From assembly GCA_001643675.2 (NCBI GenBank), contig LSRY02000024.1, forward strand, positions 622,001-686,000: a stretch of DNA of 64,000 nucleotides. The letters run 5' to 3'. The notes beneath the pieces are model-generated. The model made no database searches. It saw only the letters and a program-made list of their open reading frames with translations, and was not told the origin of the DNA. Position 1 is the stretch's first letter, and the number at the start of each line of letters is the position of its first letter. This DNA comes from Monocercomonoides exilis. Lineage: Eukaryota > Preaxostyla > Oxymonadida > Polymastigidae. The translations under genes were made by a program, and so were the position numbers. Positions 44,056-53,809 of the stretch are shown here, in pieces.

Positions 44056-47000
44056 ATGAGACTAACAGTTATATTTTTTGCAGTTTATGCATACATTATT
44101 ATCGGTAATTTCCAATCAACCGAACATTTCATCGAACAACAACACGATGAAGAGTGCGAAAACGAGAAGATATTTGTTCATCCTCAGGTGCACAGTTGTC
44201 TTAAAAATTCATCAGAGCATAAAGTGTATTATAATAATTTATTGCAATACATGAATACTTTCCAACCGAGCATCAGCATGGGAAACACGGAAATTGAAGG
44301 AAAATACGAAAAACACGATTTGCAGCATGATGTGAAGGAAAACAAAAGAAATAATCGGATTTTTGCACCAGAAATATCAAGTAATTATCGGATGCACCTT
44401 TTTAAAGAAATGTTGAAAGATCATACAAAAAGTGAGATTGGTGGATGTATTTGTTCATGGAACTCATCCATTGAGTTGAAGGAGATTGGGCTGATCGGGA
44501 GTGAGTGTGGGAGTGTTGTATGTGGAAGGAGGGGAAGTGTGGTTGTGGTGAAGGGGTGCTTTGTGGAGATGGGGAAGGACAATGAGGCAGGGGCATTTGA
44601 TCTTTGTGGGTGCATTGGGATATTAATGAATATCACATTGAAGGGATGGGAAAGAGGAGGAGAAATTTATTCGGGAAGGCTGTTTGGAGGGAGCGATGAA
44701 GGAGAAGGGAGTATTTCAGCGAGCGAATCACACTTCTCTTCTATTTGTGTCTCATCAGCCCCATTCCTGTCATCACCTTCAATACCCCTAATATCCCTCT
44801 CCAAATTATCATTTTTCAATATCTCAACAGCAAATGATGCATGTTCACCTTCAACAACTATGACAACCCAAACCACTTGTTTGATGAACAGTTGCTCATT
44901 CTCATCTGTTTGCGATGTGTATGATGGAGGAATTGTTCCCTCCCTCAATCACCCTTTGGCTTCCTTGTATGTTTCAAACACCTCGTTTATTGGGTGTTGC
45001 AGAACAAGGAATGTGAAATGTGAAGGAAATGAAGATGGAAAGTTGACTCCAGGAAGACAAAACATAATAGAAAATGAAACAAACACTTTTATTTGGTGCG
45101 AATGGGAAGGATCGAGGACAACAGGAAAAGGTGAGACATATTCCGATGGCACTTCCAACGGTGGAGCAATTCGAATGTATAACCTCAATTCAGGAGAACT
45201 TTGGGTTTCGCATTGTTCATTCAATGATTGCTATGCTCATTATGCAGGCGGAGGCGTTCATTGCTATAGTATTAATTCTGTTGAGATTGCGAACAATACA
45301 TTTGGTTCATGTACTGCGCAAAATCGATATGGAGGAGGGGTATTTGTTTATACGATATCAACATGTGTTCAGATCAGCGGATGTGAATTCCAGAATTGCA
45401 AAGCACATAGCTATGGAGGAGGGCTTTATCTTGATAATTTTAATGTTTCAGGATCTGGATGCATTCCAACAGAAAATGGAGAAGGGGAGAGTGCGTGTGT
45501 GTTTAACTGCTGTTTCCCTTCATGCTCAGCGATAAACAATGGAGGTGGAGGTATGCATTGTAGAAGCGTTCCTAATCAATTCAAAATGAGGAACGCTCAG
45601 TTTATCTCGTGTTCTGCAATGAGACATGGAGGAGGATTGTATCTTTATCCATATAGACAGACATCACAAAATGATGTAATTTATTGTTATTTTCTGTTCT
45701 TTCACGAATGCAAATGCATATCAACTTCTACTCCATATGGTCATGATATGATGTATTTTGATCCATATAACGTTTTTAAGTCTTCAAACAATCCGTTCTA
45801 TGAATGCTACACAACAAATGAAAATGACAAGAGTGTATGTTATGGATATGATTTAGCAAATGCAGGTGCCTGGTCATATCAGCACACAGAAAAGAAGGAT
45901 TGGATGAAGAGAGGGATTCTCAATCGATTTGTGGCATCAGGGGGAGGGAGCGCAGAAGAGTTTTGTGGAATTGATGAGTCAAGTGCATGCAGAACTATTG
46001 GTATTGCTGTTGAAAAGAGCGTGATTCAAATGAGTCTGTCAGTCACACTGATGGAAGGGAATCACACAAGCGAGGCAACAACGATTGACATTGGAACAAA
46101 GAAGATTTCGGTCATTGGGAAAGGGAAGACGGAGAGTTTGATTGGAACAGGGGCACTTTCATCAACAAGAGAGCTGTTCAGTGTATCGACAGGTCACCTT
46201 GGTTTATTGCACATGAAGGTTGATTGCAACTCAAATATAAATCCTTCACCAAGTGTGGTTGTGGTGTCTGATGGAGGTGGGTCACTCTCATTGGAAGATG
46301 TTGTAATCACCACGAGTAAAACAGGAAACTATGTGATATCGTCGTCAGTGTTTGTGGTGGCGCTGTCACAGCTGTTGATGACCGATGTGGAGATCATAAA
46401 TATGAATGTGTCAAAACCATTATTCTCTGAGCCAAATCTATCTTCTTCATTCTCTTCATCTGCCCTGCTTTTGACATTCACAGCATCTGGAGAGAGCATA
46501 CTGGCGAACTTGATGGTGACGAATGTGAAGTTGACGAGTGGCGATGGGGTGGTTGTGGCAAAGAGTGTGAAGGCAGGGGAGACATTTGTGGTTCGGAATG
46601 TTACAATCGAAGATTGCGAGTGCAAGGCTGGAAGTGGTGGTGGGATCAAGGTCGAGTTGGAATCATCTTCAAGCAAGTTGCGGGTGGGGAGTTCAACAGC
46701 CGTGGTAAACGAAGAAACAAAATTGAGCAGATGCAAGTGTAACAAATATGGAGGAGGGATAATGGTGAATCTGGCAGATGGTTCGCACGACTTCTCGATC
46801 GTGTCTGTGGACTTTACAGGCTGCACTGCTTCATTGAGTGGGAATTATGTGTTTGTGAATGGAAAAGATTCTGAGAACTGGGGAATAACAACCACAAAGC
46901 TGAATGTTCAACATGACAATTCAAAATACAATGAACTGGTGGGATTTGACACAGATGACACAACCATGGGGCAATTCCCGCTTAATGTGTTTCTGGACTC

Positions 47001-50000
47001 ACATACTGGTGCAGCGCACGTGGGCAAAAAGAAAGATGGTATTCTGGGGAGATACGACTCGTGGTTTTGTGGGTTTGCTTATTATCCTTGTGCCACCATC
47101 ACCCACACCGCGCAGGTGCGATTTTCAGGGGGAAATAAAAAAATAGAGTTAGATCCAGAATTCGTGCTTGCTGAAAAGGTTGCCATGGCTGATGCCTTTG
47201 AATGGGAGATTTCATGTGCCACAAAAGGGACGGCAATCGAGGTGAAGGTGCCAGCCACTTTTGAATCTGCAGAATTCTTGATCGATGTGCAAAGCAGATG
47301 CTCGATTAGAAAGATTAAATTCAGCATTCCATGTGCTCTATCCAGTGCATCGGCGATGATTTCGGCACACTCCGCATCGTTCAATATCACAGACTGCTCG
47401 GTTGCTAGTTTGCCAGACAGTATTGTTGGGCAATCGATTAGATACAGCTTTGTAAATGCGTTTGCGGGAAAGCTGAGAATGGAGCAATTTGAAATCAGAG
47501 AAGGTCTGACATTTGATGGGCATTCGTTGGTTGAGTTTGTGGCGGGTGTGAGTGTTGTGTATTTCAAAGGATGCAACGTAGCAAACGTTAGAAAGATCAA
47601 TGGAGACGGGGGGCTGATAAAAGGAGCAGTTGGAACACAGTATGGGGAAGGAGGGGGAAAGGTTGGGATTGTTGTGATTGAAACATGCACTGTGATAAAC
47701 TGCAACTGCCAAGGAACATCACAAGAGATTGGAAAAGGAGGAGGGATATGCGTGAGCTTGGATGGAGATGGAAGTGTTGTTGTGAATGGGACGAGCACAA
47801 TCGATGGATGCGAGGCGAGGAACAATGGAGGAGGAGGAGTCAAAGGAAGAGGCGGGGGAATGATGCTGACAATGGCGAGTCCGAACAGCAAGATGGAAAT
47901 TGCGGAAAATGTTAAGTTTTCATCGACATCTTCAACGCAAAATGATGCACAATATGGAAAGGATGTGTTTGTTTGCTGCGATTCTGGGATTTTTCTTGAG
48001 TCAAAGGTGAATGCAAACTCTTTCAAATTTTTTGAGAAAAGCGCTATTCCATCAGATGAATTGAAGCTTTGCGGGAGCGAGGATGGGGAAGATGAGAAAG
48101 TGATTCCGCTGTTTGTGTATTTGTTCTCAATCGGATCGAAGTTGACAGTCGATGGGAAAGGAGAGGTGGCATTGGATCACAGCTGTTGTGGGTTTGAGAA
48201 GTTTGGGTGTCTGACAATTGACTATTGCATGAACACTCGAGTTGACGATGGACTGCGAACAGTGGAAGTTGTTTCTAAATCATCAATTAAAAGTGAAATG
48301 AAAGTGCTTTCATTTGATGTGAGTTTGACAGGAAAAGAAATACAAGTGGGAGAGAAGATGAAGGTTGAGGTGAAGGATGGAGGGGAAATAAACCAAAATG
48401 GGCTTATTGAGTGCACAAAATCATTTGAAATGACTAATTTGGAATTTGTGATGAACAAGGAAATAAATGGAAGGAGGACTGCATTCATCCATTCATCATC
48501 ATCAACAATCACGATAACAAGCTGTTCTGTCACGTTTTCAAGGGATGCATTAGCTGATGAAAAGATTGGATACAACATCCTGAACATTGAGGGAGGAGAA
48601 CTGATTGTTGATGGATTGACGATGGAAATTGCAGAAACACTGACGATGAATGGGAAGTCGCCAATAACAATGAGAAATGGAGTTGAATTGGAGATGAATA
48701 ACAGCAGAGTGAGTGGAGTGACGATGGAAGGTGGGAGTGGAGGAGGAGGATGCATCGGTGCTGCGATAAAAGAAGGAGGAAGTGCAGTCTTGGATAACTG
48801 CAGCATTTCAACAATGTGCACAGGTGGAGGTGGGATGAAAGGAGGAGGGATGATGATTTCAGTTGAGGAGAGAGGAAGTTTGGAGATTAAAAGTATGACA
48901 TTCACAGGATGCGAGGTGCCAAGAGAGGACAACTCACAGAAAGGAGGAGGAATGGGAGGAGGGATGTTTGTTCGATTGGCAGATACAATGGGATCATTTA
49001 AGATGGAAGGAGTGACATTCAGCGAATGCAATGCCTGGAAAGGGAAGAATGTGTTCATATCAGGAAATGAGCTGGACGAGGTTATGTCAAACGAACAACT
49101 GAAATGGGAGATGAGTCCAGAGGAGTTGAGATCATTGGATGAGTTGTGTGGATGGGAGAGGATGACAACAGGAGAGGAGGGATATGTGATTCCATTGGTT
49201 GTGTATTTGTGGAGGAACTGGAGTGGGGATGGGTTTGTTTCGAGAGAGAAAGGAGGAGACTTCAGTGGGTGTGGATATTCAGAAGCACCATGTTCATCGA
49301 TTGAGCACTTGATATCACTGAGATATGAGCCACTTGGAGAAGGGGAAACACATATTTCCATTGTGGGGTCAGGGATGTTGAGCCATTCCATATCATTTTC
49401 ATTTTCTTCTTCATCATCATCAATTTCAGATTCACCAAAAGTGGTGATTGAAGGGACAAAGAAAGGGACAAGTGTGACTATCAGTGATGAAGATGAGGAT
49501 GATCCAAATGATTCAATGATCTCCTCGAATGTGAGTCTATCATTTTTCAATTTATCATTCACAAAACCCAGCATCATTGCTCATCATGAAGTGTTCATTG
49601 ATTCTTCTGGAACAAACACACTCTTGTCTATCACTGACTGCTCATTTGGTTCGTTGAAATGGCTGACAGAAACGATAGGATATTATTTGATGAGAGTGAA
49701 TGGAGGGAGTGTTGCAATTGAGAGATGTTCATTGAGTCTGATTTCTGATTTGAAAGGGTTCATCAGTTTCAGCCCAAGTGCAAGCCAGGTGACTGTTCAG
49801 AATGTGAACATTTCATTTGTTGGAGTGGTAGAAACAAGCCTGATTTCGATGATTGAAGAGGAAAGCCAGATAAATGGAAAGGAAAACATTCATTTTTATG
49901 GTAACAGACCAGTTTTGAGTGTTGTTGGATGTTCATTCGCAAATATCACGAATGAAGGGATTGGAGCGAGTGTTGTTGATGTGGGATCATTTGAGGATGG

Positions 50001-52986
50001 AGTGGAGTGTGTGATGGATGAGTGCTCAATGTCGAGTTGCAAGAGTGGCTTAAGCACAGAAGGAGGAGGAATGAGAGTTGTGCTGAAAAGCGGAGAATCA
50101 GTCTTGAAAGTGAATGGCAGCTCATTTTCAACATGCAGATGCTCGACGGTATCAGGACGTGGTGGAGGGCTGTTTATTGATGGAGCAGACTTGAATACCA
50201 ATTATGCTGATGAATATAACTTTCCATCTCTGAATTTCAAGATTGTGAATATCCTATTTGCTATGAATGATGCACATGTGGGAAAAGACATATTTGTCAG
50301 ATGTCACTCGATTGCAGATCAGATCAACGAAACACTGTTTGCATTGAACTTCAACCAGGAATCATTGAACTCAAACAATTCGATCTGCGGGAGCGATTTA
50401 AAAGGGAATACTGATATGGATCTGATTCCGCTAATCACATTCTATTATTCGGCACAGGTGTTTGTGAGTGGAACAGGGACTGACAACAGACGATGCGGGT
50501 CTCAGAGCTATCCATGCTTCAGCATCAACTGTGGGGTTGACCACATCCAGGAAGGGGTTATGAATGCGATTCTGATTGATGGAGAAGGGGCTGTTTCAGG
50601 AGAATGTGTGATTGGAGATCTGGTTGCGAATTCATTCAAAAAGGCACTGGCAATTGTGAAGCTGAAATTTAAGATTGAGAAATCGACAGAGAAGGATTGC
50701 ATCATGGAGTTTGTGAATGAATGTTCAGTGGAGAGATGCTCATTTCAGTTTGAAGATACATTTGAGGCTTCTCACAGCTACATCATGAAAGTGAAGAATG
50801 GAACAACAAAAATTCAAGAATGTGAATTCTTCTTTTCTTCTGATAAACTGAAGTTGAACAGTTCAATTGTGAGCGTGGAAAGTGGAGAGCTGAAGATAAC
50901 AGAAACAGCATTCAGGAATTTGCACTCAACAAGATCAGTGCTTTTATTCAACAAAGAATCGAATGTCACATTGCTTGAAGCAAAAATATCGAATATCGAA
51001 TGTGAGGAAGATGTTATGAGTGTTAGGGGAAAAGCGAAAGTGGAGATGAAAGAGATTGCAGTTGAGAATGTAACTCTCGTGTCAGAAAGATGTATGATTG
51101 TGATAGATAATGCCGAACAAGAGGTGAGTGTGCTGAACAGCTCATTTGGGAAATGTGTGAATTCGGTTGATAAAGGAAGCATGATGCAAGTGAGTCAGTG
51201 CAAGGATGTGAATGTTGAAGCATGTGTATTTGATGGAGAAAAAGAAGTGAAGATAATGAATGAAGGAAACAAGAGAAAAGAAGGATTATGCAAATGGAAT
51301 GGATCATTGGTTGATGTTGAAAACAGCAATGTGGAGATGAGGGAAACAACAATCAGAAACAGCAAGGCAGGTGGGTTGTGGGTGAGTGGAGGAAGTTTAA
51401 TGATTGAAAATGGAAAGTTTGAGAACAACAATCCATCTATTGAGGGATATCCATCAGCTCGAAGGAATGTGATTTGCACAGGGAATGGGGGGTTGAATGT
51501 GATGAGTTTGAAAGGGGGAGATGGAATCGAGAAAAACACATCTCTGTGGATATTAGATGAGGAATGCGAATTGGGAGGGATTGTTTCAGAAAGGGATTCA
51601 TCATTTTTCATCCCAGTCTTGGAAGAAGTGAAGAACACAACGCAGCCAACAGGAGAAATGGAACTGATCATTCATGGGAAGCTGCTTCTTCCATGCAATC
51701 TGTCAGTGAAGATACGCATGAAGGATGGGGATGTTGAGCTTTCTCACACAAACATCATTTCAGAAGATGGGTATATATCGGAGAGCGAGGTGCATTTTGT
51801 TATTTCATCTGAAGTGTTGGAAGAGATGGAGAAGAAAACAGAAGTGAGTGTGTGCATTGCGTTTGGAAAAGAGAAATCATCATGTTCGAATGGAATTGTG
51901 GTGGTGAATAAGAGTGAATCACAATCAAAAGGGGATGACAACATCGATGAAGGAGGAGACGATATCAACAAAGGAGGGACGAACAATGAATGGAGCTTGA
52001 TTGTGATTGTTGTGTTGGGTGTGTTGCTTTTGATTGTTCTGATTGGCTTTTCATTTATTGTTGTGCTTTTGCGAAAGAAACTGAAGGAAGTGGAAAAGAA
52101 AGTTGAAAAAGAGAAAATGGAAAATGAGGAGATAATGAGAAAGATTGAGAGGAGAAGAAGAGAAGGGAATGGAGAGAGCTTTGAGATGAATGAAATGCCA
52201 TCCACGCTGCTGGAGGGAATGACAAGCCAAATTCCACTTCTGATTGACAACGATGAAGAAGATCTTCCAGATCCTCCATCAATGACCGATGGAGAGCTGA
52301 ATGAGAATGATCTGCCTGATCTGGAATCTCCATTGCCATTTTCTGAGGATGGTTCAGTTTCCTTGGTATCTCAATCGCATTCATTGAATGTGATATCAGC
52401 AAAGAAGCCATTTCGAGAAAAGGAGAAAAAGAACCTGAAAACGTTGCATTCGGTGATTCATTCAGTTCAAGGTGATTTCACGTTGGGAACAAGAGCGATG
52501 GATGTTGTTGATGGGAAGGAAGTTGTTATGGTAGTGGCAGAGCTGTTTGAGCATTTGATTTCAGTTGGAGACAAAAGAGTGGAAATGATGGCGAGGCAGC
52601 TGTGCCCATATTCAATTTTTGTTGAGGAAGGAAATAACGAAATATTTGTTTTGAGAGAGGAATTGGAGGATGAAAAGGAGAAAGAGGAAATAAAGCGATG
52701 GAGCTCGCCAGAAGCGGGAAATGAAGATGATGGAATCGAAAAGGCAGTTATTTTCACACTTGGACTGATTCTTCATGAAATGACAACAGGAGAAGTGCCC
52801 TTGAGCGAATGTGATGCGGAGGAAGCACAGGAGATGATGAGGGATGGGGTGCGACCACTGACAGAAGGAATCGAAGGAGAAGATCTGGTTGAGCTGATGG
52901 AGAAGATGTGGGGAGATGAGCCAGATAGCAGACCGAGTTTGGCGGAAGTTAAGAAATCGATAAAGAAAATGATAAATGAAGGATGA
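44056..52986 (+). CDS. Giant beta-helix surface receptor with cytoplasmic pseudokinase (copy 2)
   Basis: This 2,976-residue intronless ORF is collinear with the gene at 7904-16840 and very similar over almost its whole length. It has the signal peptide (LTVIFFAVYAYIIIG), Cys/Gly beta-helix repeats, the same five C-G...C modules, one membrane helix (IVIVVLGVLLLIVLIGFSF), a basic juxtamembrane helix and a C-terminal kinase-like domain. The latter again has an APE-like SPEAG, LGLILHEMTTGEVPL and DSRPSLAEV but no VAIK lysine, HRD or DFG. Divergence is uneven. The N-terminal Cys-rich region (about residues 300-640) and module linkers differ most, while long stretches such as the start of the second module are nearly identical. 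Both copies keep a full ORF, so both are presumably functional. Confidence 0.9.
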   Translation: MRLTVIFFAVYAYIIIGNFQSTEHFIEQQHDEECENEKIFVHPQVHSCLKNSSEHKVYYNNLLQYMNTFQPSISMGNTEIEGKYEKHDLQHDVKENKRNNRIFAPEISSNYRMHLFKEMLKDHTKSEIGGCICSWNSSIELKEIGLIGSECGSVVCGRRGSVVVVKGCFVEMGKDNEAGAFDLCGCIGILMNITLKGWERGGEIYSGRLFGGSDEGEGSISASESHFSSICVSSAPFLSSPSIPLISLSKLSFFNISTANDACSPSTTMTTQTTCLMNSCSFSSVCDVYDGGIVPSLNHPLASLYVSNTSFIGCCRTRNVKCEGNEDGKLTPGRQNIIENETNTFIWCEWEGSRTTGKGETYSDGTSNGGAIRMYNLNSGELWVSHCSFNDCYAHYAGGGVHCYSINSVEIANNTFGSCTAQNRYGGGVFVYTISTCVQISGCEFQNCKAHSYGGGLYLDNFNVSGSGCIPTENGEGESACVFNCCFPSCSAINNGGGGMHCRSVPNQFKMRNAQFISCSAMRHGGGLYLYPYRQTSQNDVIYCYFLFFHECKCISTSTPYGHDMMYFDPYNVFKSSNNPFYECYTTNENDKSVCYGYDLANAGAWSYQHTEKKDWMKRGILNRFVASGGGSAEEFCGIDESSACRTIGIAVEKSVIQMSLSVTLMEGNHTSEATTIDIGTKKISVIGKGKTESLIGTGALSSTRELFSVSTGHLGLLHMKVDCNSNINPSPSVVVVSDGGGSLSLEDVVITTSKTGNYVISSSVFVVALSQLLMTDVEIINMNVSKPLFSEPNLSSSFSSSALLLTFTASGESILANLMVTNVKLTSGDGVVVAKSVKAGETFVVRNVTIEDCECKAGSGGGIKVELESSSSKLRVGSSTAVVNEETKLSRCKCNKYGGGIMVNLADGSHDFSIVSVDFTGCTASLSGNYVFVNGKDSENWGITTTKLNVQHDNSKYNELVGFDTDDTTMGQFPLNVFLDSHTGAAHVGKKKDGILGRYDSWFCGFAYYPCATITHTAQVRFSGGNKKIELDPEFVLAEKVAMADAFEWEISCATKGTAIEVKVPATFESAEFLIDVQSRCSIRKIKFSIPCALSSASAMISAHSASFNITDCSVASLPDSIVGQSIRYSFVNAFAGKLRMEQFEIREGLTFDGHSLVEFVAGVSVVYFKGCNVANVRKINGDGGLIKGAVGTQYGEGGGKVGIVVIETCTVINCNCQGTSQEIGKGGGICVSLDGDGSVVVNGTSTIDGCEARNNGGGGVKGRGGGMMLTMASPNSKMEIAENVKFSSTSSTQNDAQYGKDVFVCCDSGIFLESKVNANSFKFFEKSAIPSDELKLCGSEDGEDEKVIPLFVYLFSIGSKLTVDGKGEVALDHSCCGFEKFGCLTIDYCMNTRVDDGLRTVEVVSKSSIKSEMKVLSFDVSLTGKEIQVGEKMKVEVKDGGEINQNGLIECTKSFEMTNLEFVMNKEINGRRTAFIHSSSSTITITSCSVTFSRDALADEKIGYNILNIEGGELIVDGLTMEIAETLTMNGKSPITMRNGVELEMNNSRVSGVTMEGGSGGGGCIGAAIKEGGSAVLDNCSISTMCTGGGGMKGGGMMISVEERGSLEIKSMTFTGCEVPREDNSQKGGGMGGGMFVRLADTMGSFKMEGVTFSECNAWKGKNVFISGNELDEVMSNEQLKWEMSPEELRSLDELCGWERMTTGEEGYVIPLVVYLWRNWSGDGFVSREKGGDFSGCGYSEAPCSSIEHLISLRYEPLGEGETHISIVGSGMLSHSISFSFSSSSSSISDSPKVVIEGTKKGTSVTISDEDEDDPNDSMISSNVSLSFFNLSFTKPSIIAHHEVFIDSSGTNTLLSITDCSFGSLKWLTETIGYYLMRVNGGSVAIERCSLSLISDLKGFISFSPSASQVTVQNVNISFVGVVETSLISMIEEESQINGKENIHFYGNRPVLSVVGCSFANITNEGIGASVVDVGSFEDGVECVMDECSMSSCKSGLSTEGGGMRVVLKSGESVLKVNGSSFSTCRCSTVSGRGGGLFIDGADLNTNYADEYNFPSLNFKIVNILFAMNDAHVGKDIFVRCHSIADQINETLFALNFNQESLNSNNSICGSDLKGNTDMDLIPLITFYYSAQVFVSGTGTDNRRCGSQSYPCFSINCGVDHIQEGVMNAILIDGEGAVSGECVIGDLVANSFKKALAIVKLKFKIEKSTEKDCIMEFVNECSVERCSFQFEDTFEASHSYIMKVKNGTTKIQECEFFFSSDKLKLNSSIVSVESGELKITETAFRNLHSTRSVLLFNKESNVTLLEAKISNIECEEDVMSVRGKAKVEMKEIAVENVTLVSERCMIVIDNAEQEVSVLNSSFGKCVNSVDKGSMMQVSQCKDVNVEACVFDGEKEVKIMNEGNKRKEGLCKWNGSLVDVENSNVEMRETTIRNSKAGGLWVSGGSLMIENGKFENNNPSIEGYPSARRNVICTGNGGLNVMSLKGGDGIEKNTSLWILDEECELGGIVSERDSSFFIPVLEEVKNTTQPTGEMELIIHGKLLLPCNLSVKIRMKDGDVELSHTNIISEDGYISESEVHFVISSEVLEEMEKKTEVSVCIAFGKEKSSCSNGIVVVNKSESQSKGDDNIDEGGDDINKGGTNNEWSLIVIVVLGVLLLIVLIGFSFIVVLLRKKLKEVEKKVEKEKMENEEIMRKIERRRREGNGESFEMNEMPSTLLEGMTSQIPLLIDNDEEDLPDPPSMTDGELNENDLPDLESPLPFSEDGSVSLVSQSHSLNVISAKKPFREKEKKNLKTLHSVIHSVQGDFTLGTRAMDVVDGKEVVMVVAELFEHLISVGDKRVEMMARQLCPYSIFVEEGNNEIFVLREELEDEKEKEEIKRWSSPEAGNEDDGIEKAVIFTLGLILHEMTTGEVPLSECDAEEAQEMMRDGVRPLTEGIEGEDLVELMEKMWGDEPDSRPSLAEVKKSIKKMINEG

Positions 52987-53325
52987 AGCCGAGTGAAAAA
53001 CATCACAAAAAAATGTGCCCGAATAAATAACATTTCACCCCCAAATATTTTATTGCAAAATTGTATTGCTTGATACCTGGTGCAATAGGTGCAATTTATG
53101 CAATTTGCTCAAATTGTGCGATTGATATTTCAAAAATCATAAGTGAAACGTGGAATAATTATCACACACGATCTTTTTGGCTGCTTTAATAACATATCTG
53201 TGTGCAAAAATGTTCATGTATTATCGAAAGATAGATTTTCACATTTAATGCAGCATGAATGATTCTCATTTCACAACACTTCGGAATTTATTTTCATTGT
53301 GTTTCCATTTTCATCTCTTTTTCTT
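52987..53325 (+). promoter_or_regulatory. Conserved 3' flank of receptor gene 2
   Basis: Matches 16841-17190. It has aataaat at 53024-53030 and a shortened tandem of ggtgcaat units at 53080-53105. Beyond 53325 the two flanks no longer align. Confidence 0.45.
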
Positions 53326-53809
53326 TTTCTTTCTCTTTCAATCCATTTAATTTATTTGTTCTGTGCGAAAAACACAAAAATAATTCAAAATGTTGCTTTT
53401 TGAGTTCAATATAACAATTTTTCAAAAAAATATGAAAATTTACGAAAGACAAAATTATTTGATCATAGCAAGCGAAAATATTAACGCTATCACATGAATA
53501 AAAACATTGGATATTTGAATCATATGGTACAATATTTAAATATTATTTAAAAATTTTTTATGTAATATTAATTGCATTTTAATAAAAATCAAAAAAAAGA
53601 AAAAAACAAATCACTCAAGAAAGAAAAATTATTTTTTGATTTCTCTCTGTCTTTTGAAAACATTTTGGATTCCTATTTTCATTTTAATAAATGTGAATTT
53701 TGTTTGAAGAATAATGATTTTGACTTGTAATTATATTGTTGTTATTGAGAGTTCAAGAAATATTCCCATTATTAATTGAAACTGATATTCGTTTTATTAA
53801 AACAAACGG
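53326..53809. other. 5' flank of the CK1 kinase gene
   Basis: AT-rich sequence without a coding signal. It presumably includes the kinase promoter, but no distinct element is visible. Confidence 0.4.

Larger units (their letters stand above)
41070..53325 (+). repeat. Segmental duplication, copy 2
   Basis: Direct repeat of 4777-17190. It is interrupted by the pogo-like transposon (41556-43800), which is absent at the matching place in copy 1 (about 5238-5246). It retains the empty target of element C at 43926-43931. Confidence 0.85.
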
